DNA from: Streptococcus porci DSM 23759
Lineage (GTDB): Bacteria > Bacillota > Bacilli > Lactobacillales > Streptococcaceae
Length of the DNA: 64,000 bases
Assembly (NCBI RefSeq): GCF_000423765.1
Contig: NZ_AUIP01000001.1
Span: forward strand, 62,001 to 126,000
Reading direction: 5' to 3'
Positions 55,653 to 64,000 of the stretch are shown piece by piece. Within the stretch, counting starts at the first letter, position 1. Every line of letters starts with the position of its first letter. Position numbers and translations under genes: made by a program. A model generated the notes under the pieces. That model had not been told where the DNA came from. It ran no database searches and saw nothing but the letters and a program-made list of their open reading frames with translations.

Positions 55653-57092
55653 ATGGCTTATCACGTTGCCATTGATATTGGTGCTTCAAGCGGTCGCGTC
55701 ATTTTAGCAGACACGACTGAAGGATTGAGGCTGACTGAGTTGCACCGCTTCAAAAATGGCTTTACTAAAGTAGGCGAACACGACCGCTGGAATGTCACGC
55801 GTTTAGTGACTGAGATTCTAAGTGGATTAGAAAAAGTTAAGGCAGCTGGCATTGAGACCTGTACCGTTGGTATTGATACTTGGGCAGTTGATTATTGTTT
55901 GCTGGATGATCAGGGAAATCTTCTTGCAGAACCCATTGCCTACCGTGACGCCAGAACTCAAGGTCTTATGGAGCAGGTATTTGAAACAATTCCTAAGGAA
56001 ATAGTCTATGAAAAAACAGGGATCCAGTTTCTGAACTTTAACACTCTCTATCAGCTGTTTGCTGAAGATAAGGACATGCTTGGACAGGCTCAGGATATTC
56101 TGCTGATTCCAGATTACATCGCTTATCATTTGACAGGAAAGAAGGTCGGTGAGGTGACTAACGTCTCAACGACTCAGTACCTCAATATTCACAGTCGTGA
56201 TTACGATAAGGATTTACTGAATGTGGTGGGGCTTTCTCGCGATAAATTGCCAGAGCTGATGGAGACTGGGCAAGTTATCGGTGAGCTGAGACCAGAGCTT
56301 TATGAGAGCTATGATTTACCTCAGGCGACGGTCATTGCGGTGGCGACTCACGACACGGGTTCTGCTGTTGTCGGCGTTCCCGCTACAACTGAAAATTGGG
56401 CTTACTTATCCAGTGGAACCTGGTCTCTGATTGGAGTTGAAAATGCGCAGCCTATTACCAGTCAAGCAGCCTTTGAAGAAAATTATACCAATGAATGGGG
56501 AGCGTACAAGACTTACCGTTTCCTCAAAAACATCACAGGTATGTGGGCGATTCAGGAGATTGCTCGCATGTTAGATAATAGGTATTCTTTTGCAGAAATG
56601 GCAGAGCAGGCCTATCAAGTCGAGCCGTTCTTGCAGTATATCAATCTTAACGATGACCGTTTTACTAATCCAGATAACATGATTGAAGAAATTCAAGCCG
56701 CGTGTCGTGAGAGCAACCAAATCGTTCCCGAAAGCGTTGGTGAATTAGTCATGTGTGTTTACTCTAATCTTGCCCTTGCCTATGCTCACGAATGGAAAGT
56801 CTTGGAAAGCTTAACAGGCAAAGAGTTGGAAGTTCTTCATATCGTTGGAGGTGGCAGCAATGTTAAGTTACTTAATCAATTAACGGCGGATCTTATCGGA
56901 AAACCAGTTATCGCTGGTCCTGGTGAAGCGACAGCTATTGGAAATATCATGGTTCAGATGATTGCATCTGGAGAATTGAAAGATTTGGTAGAAGCGCGAG
57001 CTTGGTTAGCTAAAAACCAAAGACTAGAAGGCTTTGAACCACAAGCTATCGCAGACCGTGACCATTTGAAGAAATATCAAAAAATCGTATAA
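55653..57092 (+). CDS. rhaB: L-rhamnulokinase
   Basis: FGGY-family sugar kinase that phosphorylates L-rhamnulose. The 479-residue protein has an N-terminal phosphate-binding loop [30 protein letters not shown] and a C-terminal [17 protein letters not shown] adenosine motif. The pathway context (rhaA and rhaD follow) makes rhamnulokinase the clear choice. Purine-rich AGAAAGTAGG precedes the ATG. Confidence 0.94.
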   Translation: MAYHVAIDIGASSGRVILADTTEGLRLTELHRFKNGFTKVGEHDRWNVTRLVTEILSGLEKVKAAGIETCTVGIDTWAVDYCLLDDQGNLLAEPIAYRDARTQGLMEQVFETIPKEIVYEKTGIQFLNFNTLYQLFAEDKDMLGQAQDILLIPDYIAYHLTGKKVGEVTNVSTTQYLNIHSRDYDKDLLNVVGLSRDKLPELMETGQVIGELRPELYESYDLPQATVIAVATHDTGSAVVGVPATTENWAYLSSGTWSLIGVENAQPITSQAAFEENYTNEWGAYKTYRFLKNITGMWAIQEIARMLDNRYSFAEMAEQAYQVEPFLQYINLNDDRFTNPDNMIEEIQAACRESNQIVPESVGELVMCVYSNLALAYAHEWKVLESLTGKELEVLHIVGGGSNVKLLNQLTADLIGKPVIAGPGEATAIGNIMVQMIASGELKDLVEARAWLAKNQRLEGFEPQAIADRDHLKKYQKIV

Positions 57093-57109
57093 ATGTTAAG
57101 GAGACAATT

Positions 57110-58369
57110 ATGACAACAGTTGAACAACGCTATCAAGAAGCCAAAGCAAAATACGCAAGTATCGGCGTAGACACAGACGCCGTTTTGAAACAGTTACAAG
57201 ATGTGAAAATTTCTATGCACTGCTGGCAAGGAGATGACGTCAAAGGTTTCTTGACACCGGAAGGTGAATTGACAGGTGGTATCATGTCAACTGGTAATTA
57301 TCCGGGTGCTGCCCGTACGCCAGACGAACTTCGTGCTGACCTTGAAAAAGCTTATTCGCTAATTCCGGGTAATCACAAGCTCAACCTTCATGCCATTTAT
57401 TTGGACACGGAAGAAGCAGTTGACCTTGACCAAATCGAGCCTAAACATTTTGAAAAATGGGTGGCTTGGGCAAAAGAACAGGGTCTTGGACTTGATTTTA
57501 ATCCAACTTTCTTCTCACATCCAATGATGAAAGATGGCTTCACACTATCTCACCCTGATAAAGCGGTGCGGGATTACTGGATTGAACACGGGAAACGTAG
57601 CCGTCGTGTGGCTGAATATTTCGGTAAAGAACTGGGTCAGACTTGCTATACTAACTTCTGGGTTCCAGATGGTTTCAAGGACAATCCTGTTGACCGCCTT
57701 TCACCACGCAAACGTCTCATGGAATCGTTGGACGAAATCTTCTCAGAAGAAATTGATGAAGCCTATAATGTTGATACTGTTGAGAGCAAACTCTTCGGGC
57801 TAGGGGCAGAGGCTTACACGGTCGGTTCTCACGAATTTTACATGGGTTATGGCTTGACTCGCAACAAGGCTATCTTATTGGATGCTGGTCACTTCCATCC
57901 AACAGAAGTTATTTCAAATAAACTATCTTCACTATCACTCTTCAGCAAGAAAAACCTCATGCTCCATGTGTCTCGCCCTGTCCGTTGGGATTCTGATCAC
58001 GTGGTGATTATGGATGATGAGTTGCAAGATATTGCCAAGGAAATTGTCCGCAATGACTTACTTGATAAAACCGTTATCGGACTTGATTTCTTCGACGCGA
58101 CCATCAATCGTGTTGCTGCTTGGGTTATCGGTACTCGTAATACACAAAAAGCACTCTTGAAAGCCATGCTGGAACCAACCGCTGACTTGAAAAACTTTGA
58201 AAATAACTTTGATTTTACAAGCCGTCTTGCTTATACAGAAGAACTGAAAGACTTCCCATATGCTGATGTATGGAATTACTTCTGCCAGCAAAACGATGTT
58301 CCAGTCGGACTTGACTGGCTTAAAGAAGTTCAAGACTATGAAAAAACAGTTCTTGCAGGACGTAACTAA
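57110..58369 (+). CDS. rhaA: L-rhamnose isomerase
   Basis: Isomerises L-rhamnose to L-rhamnulose. The 419-residue protein is of family length, with [14 protein letters not shown] near residue 30, [14 protein letters not shown], and the metal-binding [15 protein letters not shown] and [14 protein letters not shown] segments. AAGGAGAC lies before the ATG, 17 bp after rhaB. Confidence 0.96.
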   Translation: MTTVEQRYQEAKAKYASIGVDTDAVLKQLQDVKISMHCWQGDDVKGFLTPEGELTGGIMSTGNYPGAARTPDELRADLEKAYSLIPGNHKLNLHAIYLDTEEAVDLDQIEPKHFEKWVAWAKEQGLGLDFNPTFFSHPMMKDGFTLSHPDKAVRDYWIEHGKRSRRVAEYFGKELGQTCYTNFWVPDGFKDNPVDRLSPRKRLMESLDEIFSEEIDEAYNVDTVESKLFGLGAEAYTVGSHEFYMGYGLTRNKAILLDAGHFHPTEVISNKLSSLSLFSKKNLMLHVSRPVRWDSDHVVIMDDELQDIAKEIVRNDLLDKTVIGLDFFDATINRVAAWVIGTRNTQKALLKAMLEPTADLKNFENNFDFTSRLAYTEELKDFPYADVWNYFCQQNDVPVGLDWLKEVQDYEKTVLAGRN

Positions 58370-58548
58370 ACAGCACCTCATGGCGAATTTTGTGAGCCAA
58401 GAATCGATAGTTTTGTAGTGGTGAAAATAGTAGCTCAGCACGGTTGAGAAACGATACGGGACTGTTAAAACTGTTAGCAACGAAAGATCGAAGCTAATCG
58501 CAGGCACCCGCACCACTTCAGAAAAATATCAAAAAGAAAGAGAGAAAT
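58370..58548 (+). other. 179-bp gene-free spacer inside the rhamnose operon
   Basis: No open frame of note on either strand. AGTGGTG near its middle can pair with CACCACT near its end, so the spacer RNA may fold. No T run was seen, so it is not an obvious terminator. It could be a processing or stability element, or the scar of a lost gene. Confidence 0.3.
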
Positions 58549-59370
58549 ATGACTAAATTTGTTGATTCATCATTTGTAAAAAACATGCGTGAAGTAACGC
58601 GCGAATCTTATCTGCGCTACTGGGATGAGCGCAATGGTGGTAACGTTTCTTACCGTCTATTGGCAGAAGAAGTAGAAGCTTTTGAAGATGTAACGGACGT
58701 TAAAGCCACATATGAACTTGGTTTTGACGCATCAGCTTTGGCAGGTTTTTACTATCTTGTTACTGGAACTGGTCGCTATTTCCGAAATGTCTACGACCGG
58801 CCAACCCTTGACCTTGGCTTAGTAAAAATCTCTGAAGATGGTCTGAAATATGACGTCGTTTGGGGTTTTGAAGATGGTGGTAAACCAACTTCGGAATTTC
58901 CAAGCCATTTGATGAGCCATATCGAGCGACTTAAAGTCAATCCAGATCAGCGTGTGGTTTTCCATTGTCACCCAACAAATCTCATTGCAATGTCCTTCAC
59001 ACAAGAACTGTCAGAGCGTCATTTGTCTCGTATTCTGTGGAAAATGCAGGCTGAATCAATCGTTGTCTTCCCAGAAGGAATAGGAGTTATTCCTTATATG
59101 ACTCCAGGGACAAATGCTATCGGTGAAGCGACTGCAGGCAAAATGTCTGAATTTCAAGCGGTTCTTTGGCCTCATCACGGACTCTTCGCTTCAGGAGTGT
59201 CACTTGATGAAACATACGGCCTAGTCGAAGTGATTGAGAAAGCAGCCATGATTTTCTCACAAGTAGGAGCACAAGGCGGAAAAATCCTTCAAGAAATTAC
59301 AGATCAAGAATTACAGGAAATTGCCAATTACTTCGGTCAAACCCCTCATGCAGGATTTCTTGACTTGTAA
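58549..59370 (+). CDS. rhaD: rhamnulose-1-phosphate aldolase
   Basis: Class II zinc aldolase that splits rhamnulose-1-phosphate into DHAP and L-lactaldehyde. The 273-residue protein has the metal ligands in VVFHCHPTNLIAM and LWPHHGLFASG, plus an early SYLRYWDERNGGNVSYRL substrate loop. AAAGAGAGAAA precedes the ATG. Confidence 0.95.
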   Translation: MTKFVDSSFVKNMREVTRESYLRYWDERNGGNVSYRLLAEEVEAFEDVTDVKATYELGFDASALAGFYYLVTGTGRYFRNVYDRPTLDLGLVKISEDGLKYDVVWGFEDGGKPTSEFPSHLMSHIERLKVNPDQRVVFHCHPTNLIAMSFTQELSERHLSRILWKMQAESIVVFPEGIGVIPYMTPGTNAIGEATAGKMSEFQAVLWPHHGLFASGVSLDETYGLVEVIEKAAMIFSQVGAQGGKILQEITDQELQEIANYFGQTPHAGFLDL

Positions 59371-59457
59371 AAAGCAGAGCTGACAACAGTAACCGAAATA
59401 CGACCTCATCGTAGATACTTTTAAACCTATCCTAGTATGTGATTCTTATAACAAATC

Positions 59458-59486
59458 TTGATTTTAAAATAATATTATAATATAAT
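59458..59486 (+). promoter_or_regulatory. promoter of fucO
   Basis: TTGATT (59458-59463), 17-nt spacer, TATAAT (59481-59486), followed by AAAAAGGAG and the ATG at 59509. fucO can thus be expressed apart from rhaBAD. Confidence 0.7.
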
Positions 59487-59508
59487 AAAAACAAAAAGGA
59501 GTTTTTCT

Positions 59509-60660
59509 ATGTCAACCTTTTACGTACCTTCTGTCAACCTTATTGGTCGAGGTGTCATCAATGAATTTGGTTCTCAAGTTTCTGAACTAGGTTTCAAAAA
59601 AGCCTTGGTTGTAACAGACCATTTCATTGCTTCCAGTGACATCTTACCAAAAGTGACTGCTTCATTGACTGCGGCAGCTATTGACTTTGTTGTCTTTGAA
59701 GATGTAGATCCAAACCCTTCTACCAAAAACGTCTATGATGGCCTTGCTGTTTTAAAAGAAAATGACTGTGACTTTATCGTGTCAGTTGGTGGTGGTTCTC
59801 CGCAAGATGCTGCCAGCTGTATCTCAGTCATGGCAACCAATGACAAGACGCCACAAGAACTTGAGGGGCTTCACAAATCTGACAACAAAGGTCTGCCAGT
59901 TGTAGCTATCAATACAACGGCTGGTACTTCAGCTGAAATTACCATTAACTATGTGATTACCGATGAAGAACGCAAGGTTAAAATGGTTATGGTGGATAAA
60001 AACAGTCTAGCCCTCATGTCTGTCAACGACCCTGAACTCATGCTGTCTAAACCGGCTGCCTTGACAGCTGCTACTGGTATGGATGCTTTGACTCATGCGA
60101 TTGAGGCGTTAGTAACACCAGGTGCCTACGATGTCACCAAAAAACTATCTATCGGTGCTATTGAGCTAATCAACGAATATCTGCCACGTGCAGTAGAAAA
60201 TGGTCAAGACATTGAAGCGCGTGAAGCCATGGTTAATGCCATTTTCCTTGGTGGTATGGCCTTTAATAATGCAGGGCTAGGTTATGTACACTCTATGGCT
60301 CACCAGTTGGGGGCTGTTTACCACTTGCCACACGGCGTCTGCTGTGCTATGCTCCTTCCAGTTGTAGAACGTGAAAACGCCAAACGTGTGCCAGCAGCTT
60401 TTCGCAACGTTGCCAAAGCTTTTGGACTTGTGACGGAAGGAAAATCTGATGAAGAATGCGCAGCTTTTGCTATTGAAAACATCGAACGTTTGTCAGAAAC
60501 AGTAGGGATTCCTAAGAAATTGACTGAGTTGGATATTAAGGAAGAAGAGTTTGACTTCGAGTACCTCTCTAAAAACGCTCTCATCGATGCTTGTGCACCA
60601 GGCAATCCTTTCATGCCAACCCTTGAAGAAACTATTGCTTTCTATAAAGAGTTATTCTAA
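59509..60660 (+). CDS. fucO: lactaldehyde reductase (iron-containing alcohol dehydrogenase)
   Basis: Reduces L-lactaldehyde from rhamnose breakdown to 1,2-propanediol with NADH, regenerating NAD+. The 383-residue group III alcohol dehydrogenase has the cofactor motif VSVGGGSPQDAA and the iron-ligand segment GLGYVHSMAHQLGAVYHLPH. It ends with the typical NPFMPTLEE. The position after rhaD supports the FucO assignment over a general alcohol dehydrogenase. Confidence 0.9.
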   Translation: MSTFYVPSVNLIGRGVINEFGSQVSELGFKKALVVTDHFIASSDILPKVTASLTAAAIDFVVFEDVDPNPSTKNVYDGLAVLKENDCDFIVSVGGGSPQDAASCISVMATNDKTPQELEGLHKSDNKGLPVVAINTTAGTSAEITINYVITDEERKVKMVMVDKNSLALMSVNDPELMLSKPAALTAATGMDALTHAIEALVTPGAYDVTKKLSIGAIELINEYLPRAVENGQDIEAREAMVNAIFLGGMAFNNAGLGYVHSMAHQLGAVYHLPHGVCCAMLLPVVERENAKRVPAAFRNVAKAFGLVTEGKSDEECAAFAIENIERLSETVGIPKKLTELDIKEEEFDFEYLSKNALIDACAPGNPFMPTLEETIAFYKELF

Positions 60661-60671
60661 TAGGCCAATCA

Positions 60672-60704
60672 AAAACGAGGTGAGGTTACTCTCCCTCGTT
60701 TTTG
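60672..60704 (+). terminator. intrinsic terminator after fucO
   Basis: AAAACGAGG / CCTCGTTTT stem with a 13-nt loop and a T run. Confidence 0.85.
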
Positions 60705-60739
60705 ATATCGAAACAACCACAATATCTAGTAAAATTTCA

Positions 60740-60769
60740 TTGACATTACCCTATATATTGTGTTAACAT
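60740..60769 (+). promoter_or_regulatory. promoter of the deoxynucleoside kinase gene
   Basis: Consensus TTGACA (60740-60745), 18-nt spacer and TAACAT (60764-60769), 25 nt before the GTG start. Confidence 0.55.
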
Positions 60770-60793
60770 TAATTTTCGGAGGTGAGTACAATC

Positions 60794-61426
60794 GTGATTA
60801 TATTAGCTGGCATGATTGGAGTAGGAAAGACAACTTATACTGCCCGTCTGTCTGAGGCCTTGGGAACGGAAGCTTTTTACGAGCCGGTGGAAAATAATCC
60901 CATTCTGGATAAATACTATGAAAATCCGGATAAGTATGGTTTTGCTCTGCAAATTTATTTTCTCAATAAGCGCTTCAGGTCCATTAAAGAAGCCTATTAT
61001 AACAATGACAACGTTTTAGACCGCTCCATTTATGAGGATGCGCTCTTTACTTACATCAATTCTCTTGAGGGAAATATTAGCCAGGAAGAGTATGAGATTT
61101 ATCTTGATCTTTTAGATAATATGATGGAAGAACTGGATGGAATGCCCAAGAAAGCACCAGATTTGTTGGTTTATCTTGATGGATCTTTTGACCATATTAT
61201 GAAAAATATCAAAAAGCGCGGTCGTGATTTTGAGCAACCAACAGATGAGAATGGTCTTTTAGATTACTACCGACTCTTGCATGGACACTATGGGGATTGG
61301 TATGATAATTATGCCTATAGTCCAAAGATGAAGATAGATACAGATCATTTTGATGTGACGAAAGATGAAGACTGGGAAAAGGTCTTCATTCAAATCAAAG
61401 AGATGCTCAGTAGCTTAGAAAGATAA
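60794..61426 (+). CDS. dck: deoxynucleoside kinase
   Basis: Salvage kinase phosphorylating deoxynucleosides. The 210-residue protein has the P-loop GMIGVGKTT near residue 5, VLDRSIYEDALFT (the DRS motif) and a late KKRGRDFEQ lid region. The start is a GTG at 60794, 9 nt after CGGAGGTG. An in-frame GTG at 60782 lies inside that ribosome-binding site. Whether it prefers deoxyadenosine, deoxyguanosine or deoxycytidine cannot be read from sequence. Confidence 0.88.
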   Translation: MIILAGMIGVGKTTYTARLSEALGTEAFYEPVENNPILDKYYENPDKYGFALQIYFLNKRFRSIKEAYYNNDNVLDRSIYEDALFTYINSLEGNISQEEYEIYLDLLDNMMEELDGMPKKAPDLLVYLDGSFDHIMKNIKKRGRDFEQPTDENGLLDYYRLLHGHYGDWYDNYAYSPKMKIDTDHFDVTKDEDWEKVFIQIKEMLSSLER

Positions 61427-61429
61427 GAG

Positions 61430-61463
61430 AAAAGACAAGGTTTTGATTGACCTTGTCTTTTTC
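61430..61463. terminator. bidirectional terminator between dck and pgm
   Basis: AAAAGACAAGG / CCTTGTCTTTT, perfect 11-bp stem with a 10-nt loop, A- and T-flanked for both converging genes. Confidence 0.88.
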
Positions 61464-61475
61464 CTTATGCAATTT

Positions 61476-63194
61476 TTATTTAACAAAAGCGTTGATTTCA
61501 GCTTCGATGTTGGCAACTTTTTCTTCTGCGACAGCAAGTGTTTCACCAACTGTTGCAATATAGAATTTAATTTTTGGTTCGGTACCTGAAGGACGAACGG
61601 CAAACCAGCTATCATCAGTCAATGTGTATTTAAGAACGTCAGATGGTGGTGTTGTCAATTCAGTTGTTGTTCCATCAAGAGCAACTGCTTTTTGTAAAGC
61701 AAAGTCTTCGAAGAGGGCAATGTCAGTCTTGTTGAATTGCTCAGGTGCATTATCACGGAATTTAGCCATGATTGCCTTGATTTGCTCAGCGCCATCCTTA
61801 CCTGATAGTGTAACAGAAATGGTTTTTTCTGCGAAGTAGCCGTATTCTTGGAAGATTTCATCGATACCGTCAGCTAAGGTCATGCCACGTGAGCGGTAGT
61901 AGGCAGCAATCTCAGCCACCATAAGGACTGCTTGGATGGCGTCTTTATCACGAACAAATGGCTTAACCAAGTAGCCAAAGCTTTCTTCAAAACCAAACAT
62001 GTAAGTATGATTGTGTTTTTCTTCAAATTCTTGAATTTTCTCAGCGATGAATTTGAAACCAGTTAAGACATTGAACATGGTTGCGCCGTAGCCTTCAGCA
62101 ATCTTAGTAACCAGTTCAGTTGATACGATTGATTTAGCAAGGGCAGCATTAGCTGGAAGAGTTCCAGCTTGTTTGTGAGCTTCAAGGATATACTTAGCAA
62201 TAAGGGCACCGATTTGGTTACCTGAAAGGTTCCAGTATGTTCCATCAGCTTGACGGACTTCAACCCCTACACGGTCAGCATCTGGGTCAGTTGCAAGAAG
62301 AACGTCAGCACCGACTTCACGACCCAATTCTTCAGCAAGAGCAAAGGCTGCTTGACTTTCAGGGTTTGGTGAAGCAACAGTAGAGAAGTCTGGGTCAACA
62401 GTGGCTTGAGCTTCTACGATTTGAACGGATTCAAAGCCAGCTTCGGCAAGGGCACGACGGGCAAGCATTTCACCTGTACCATGAAGTGGTGTATAGACAA
62501 TCTTCATGTCTTTACCAAATTCTGCAATCAAGTCTTTATTGATATTGATTGCTTTGAGTTCATCAAGGTAGAGGCGGTCGGTTTCTTCACCAAGAACAGT
62601 AATGAGTCCGTTAGCTTTGCTTTCTTCCAACTCAGCCAATTCAACTGCAAATGGATTGTCAATGCCACGAATGTAGTCTGTCAAAGCAGAAGCATCTGCT
62701 GGTGGCATTTGTCCGCCGTCTTCACCGTAAACTTTGTAGCCGTTGAACTCTTTTGGATTGTGGCTTGCAGTAACCATAATACCAGCGACTGTACCATAGT
62801 GACGAACTGCAAATGAGAGTTCAGGTGTTGGGCGTAGACTTTCAAAAACGTAAGACTTGATGCCGTGTGCAGCCAGTACTTGAGCAGATTCAAAAGCAAA
62901 TTCTGGAGAGAAGTGACGAGTGTCATAAGCGATAGCAACACCACGTTTTTTAGCTTCTTCCCCTTTTGATTCTACCAGTTTAGCCAAACCTTCAGTTGCT
63001 TGACGCACAACATAGATATTGATACGGTTTGTACCAGCGCCAATATAGCCACGCATACCAGCAGTACCAAACTCAAGGTTTGTATAAAAAGCATCTTCTT
63101 TTGTTTTTTCGTCCATGCTCTCCAATTCTGCACGAAGGTAGTTTGGAAGTTCAGAAAAATCAAGCCATTTTTGGTAATTTTCTTGATAAGACAT
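61476..63194 (-). CDS. pgm: phosphoglucomutase / phosphomannomutase family (alpha-PGM)
   Basis: Interconverts glucose-6-phosphate and glucose-1-phosphate for cell-wall and capsule precursors. The 572-residue protein has the phosphoserine motif TASHNPKEFNGYKVYGEDGG, the metal loop ATDPDADRVGV and GFEESFGYL plus the late AVRPSGTEPKIKFY phosphate-binding loop. AGGAGAACG lies before the ATG. It is monocistronic. Confidence 0.95.
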   Translation of the reverse strand: MSYQENYQKWLDFSELPNYLRAELESMDEKTKEDAFYTNLEFGTAGMRGYIGAGTNRINIYVVRQATEGLAKLVESKGEEAKKRGVAIAYDTRHFSPEFAFESAQVLAAHGIKSYVFESLRPTPELSFAVRHYGTVAGIMVTASHNPKEFNGYKVYGEDGGQMPPADASALTDYIRGIDNPFAVELAELEESKANGLITVLGEETDRLYLDELKAININKDLIAEFGKDMKIVYTPLHGTGEMLARRALAEAGFESVQIVEAQATVDPDFSTVASPNPESQAAFALAEELGREVGADVLLATDPDADRVGVEVRQADGTYWNLSGNQIGALIAKYILEAHKQAGTLPANAALAKSIVSTELVTKIAEGYGATMFNVLTGFKFIAEKIQEFEEKHNHTYMFGFEESFGYLVKPFVRDKDAIQAVLMVAEIAAYYRSRGMTLADGIDEIFQEYGYFAEKTISVTLSGKDGAEQIKAIMAKFRDNAPEQFNKTDIALFEDFALQKAVALDGTTTELTTPPSDVLKYTLTDDSWFAVRPSGTEPKIKFYIATVGETLAVAEEKVANIEAEINAFVK

Positions 63195-63245
63195 AGCGTT
63201 CTCCTTTAAGTATTTTAAATCGCTTTCATTATACCATTTTCATGT

Positions 63246-63272
63246 AAAAAAATCACGAATTTTCGTGATTTT
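63246..63272 (-). terminator. terminator of the coaC-panT unit
   Basis: AAATCACGAA / TTCGTGATTT with a very short loop and U-rich tail in the leftward direction, just past the ECF gene. Confidence 0.75.
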
Positions 63273-63275
63273 TCA

Positions 63276-63845
63276 TCATTTTTTTAAATTTTCTAGACGT
63301 GGAACGATAACTGTTGTCAAAAAAGCGGAAATTAGCATCTCAGCAATGGCATTTGTTCCTAAAACAGTTGCTAACATAGCCTGGATATTTCCATTGTAAA
63401 CATTTGAAAAGAGGAGAAAAATACCACTGAGGACAAAGATAGTATTGGTCATGGAACCAATAGCACCAGCCAGCAAGAGTCCAGAACGACTTTTTAAAAG
63501 TTTGTAGACAAAGTAAGGCGTGATTCCAATCAGAACTCGGGGTACAATAGCAATAATCAGGGAGTTGAGGTTTCCATTTTCAACCAAAGGAGAGAAGAGA
63601 TAGCTGGTTGGAATTTGAAAAATTGTATTATGCGTTACGCTGATGATACCCATTAAGCCGCCCAAAGTGGCTCCAATCCTAGGTCCGTAAAGAATAGAGG
63701 CTACGATAACTGGAATGTGAACCAAGGTCGGTTTGATGGGGAAAGGTAGGATGTTAAATAAGATAGAACTGAGGATGTTAATGACAATCATGACAGCAAA
63801 GAACATAGCCACGGTAGCCGTTTGATTTGATTTTTTTCTATTCAT
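63276..63845 (-). CDS. panT: ECF transporter S component, probably pantothenate (PanT-like)
   Basis: A 189-residue membrane protein with about six helices and the S-component look: a basic start MNRKKSNQTATVAMFFAVM, NILPFPIKPTLVHIPVIVAS, GATLGGLMGIIS and PRVLIGITPYF. It would bind a vitamin and partner the shared ECF module encoded elsewhere. Its start overlaps the end of coaC by 8 bp, and coaC acts in coenzyme A synthesis, which points to pantothenate as substrate (context-based). Confidence 0.78.
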   Translation of the reverse strand: MNRKKSNQTATVAMFFAVMIVINILSSILFNILPFPIKPTLVHIPVIVASILYGPRIGATLGGLMGIISVTHNTIFQIPTSYLFSPLVENGNLNSLIIAIVPRVLIGITPYFVYKLLKSRSGLLLAGAIGSMTNTIFVLSGIFLLFSNVYNGNIQAMLATVLGTNAIAEMLISAFLTTVIVPRLENLKK

Positions 63846-64000
63846 TGAGTGCCTCCTTAATGCTTTCTATTATCGAACCGAGGTCAGCTAAAGCGCCCCG
63901 CCCCACGTCTCCACAAGCCAGAAGGGCTGATTTTGGCGTGATTTCCTGATAACCAACTTCTTTTAAGATGGACAGGTTGCGCTGAGTTAGCGGATTGTCG
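63838..64000 (-). CDS. coaC: phosphopantothenoylcysteine decarboxylase, C-terminal end (5' part outside window)
   Basis: The leftward frame gives DNPLTQRNLSILKEVGYQEI then ALLACGDVGRGALADL and a short helical tail, stopping at 63838-63840. The A-C-G-D-x-G-x-G motif is the conserved substrate-clamp end of CoaC, which decarboxylates phosphopantothenoylcysteine in coenzyme A synthesis. Only about 53 residues are visible; the N-terminal flavin domain lies beyond the window. It overlaps panT by 8 bp. Confidence 0.85.
   Translation of the reverse strand, partial: DNPLTQRNLSILKEVGYQEITPKSALLACGDVGRGALADLGSIIESIKEALNE

Noticed and set aside
58058..58516. Reverse frame of 152 codons over the end of rhaA and the spacer
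   Set aside because: Mostly antisense to rhaA; translation shows no family features.
60551..60766. Forward frame of 71 codons crossing the fucO terminator
   Set aside because: Overlaps the fucO end and a strong terminator; not a plausible gene.
1..64000. tRNA, rRNA, CRISPR arrays, intact insertion sequences, prophage or integrase genes
   Set aside because: None was seen when reading both strands; a covariance and repeat search would be needed to exclude small or degenerate cases.

Overview
The window looks like chromosomal DNA of a Streptococcus (Firmicutes, low GC). The protein sequences are streptococcal throughout, and several gene orders are ones I associate with the genus: prs-nifS-DUF1831-rex, cpsY(mtaR)-lspA-rluD, pyrR-pyrB-carA-carB with a PyrR attenuator, and relQ-nadK-rluA-pta. 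A complete L-rhamnose catabolic set is less usual in streptococci. It may point to a gut, rumen or bovis/equinus-type lineage, but species cannot be decided from this window. Most calls rest on recognition of protein families and motifs by eye; no database search was run.

Layout. 1-2.7 kb: end of homoserine dehydrogenase (hom), thrB and a RarD-type transporter. 2.7-6.2 kb: ung, a broken TfoX-like gene, pyrC and a secreted LysM-CHAP cell-wall hydrolase. 6.2-11.2 kb: cutC (reverse), then a seven-gene run of small repair, stress and unknown proteins (GNAT, NTF2-like, ogt, ArsC-like, DUF2829, SDR, DUF3977), then a luciferase-like flavoprotein. 11.2-15.5 kb: tex-sprT-like-pspC-like, perR, radC. 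15.5-20.5 kb (reverse): glutamine amidotransferase, rex, DUF1831, nifS, prs, CYTH. 20.6-24 kb: relQ-nadK-rluA-pta. 24-29.8 kb: an ABC exporter, an SDR, an HD hydrolase and a decayed RHS polymorphic-toxin gene. 29.2-32.1 kb (reverse): a glnQHMP-type amino-acid ABC importer. 32.3-37.5 kb: nifS2, a PhnB-like gene, thiI, a membrane protein, the L21 leader, rplU and rpmA. 37.6-46.8 kb: double-GNAT protein, cpsY, lspA, rluD and the pyrimidine operon pyrR-pyrB-carA-carB. 54.5-60.7 kb: rhamnose regulator, rhaB, rhaA, rhaD and fucO. 60.8-64 kb: deoxynucleoside kinase, phosphoglucomutase (reverse), and a pantothenate-type ECF component overlapping the end of coaC (reverse).

The most interesting part is an AT-rich island (about 46.9-54.5 kb) between carB and the rhamnose genes. 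It has one promoter with a perfect palindrome at the predicted transcription start. Four tightly packed genes follow: a large dynamin-like GTPase, a 1125-residue HerA/DUF87-type ATPase with a long Ser/Thr/Gly-rich insert, a 200-residue HNH/EndoVII (LHH-like) nuclease and a SUKH/SMI1-type immunity protein. A strong terminator ends the unit. Directly beyond it, on the other strand, lies the C-terminal stump of a restriction specificity (HsdS-like) subunit, which suggests a turnover site for conflict systems. A membrane GTPase, a translocase-like ATPase and a toxin-immunity pair in one transcription unit could be an effector-handling or defence system; the function is inference.

Other structure: three extended -10 promoters place an ATG 7-8 nt downstream (tex, cpsY and a seven-codon leader before relQ), suggesting leaderless starts. 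A degenerate repeat with alternative hairpins occurs twice in opposite orientation. The prp protease gene usually found between rplU and rpmA is missing. A PyrR-box-like hairpin lies between carA and carB. The solute-binding protein of the amino-acid importer has Ser where a lipobox Cys is expected.
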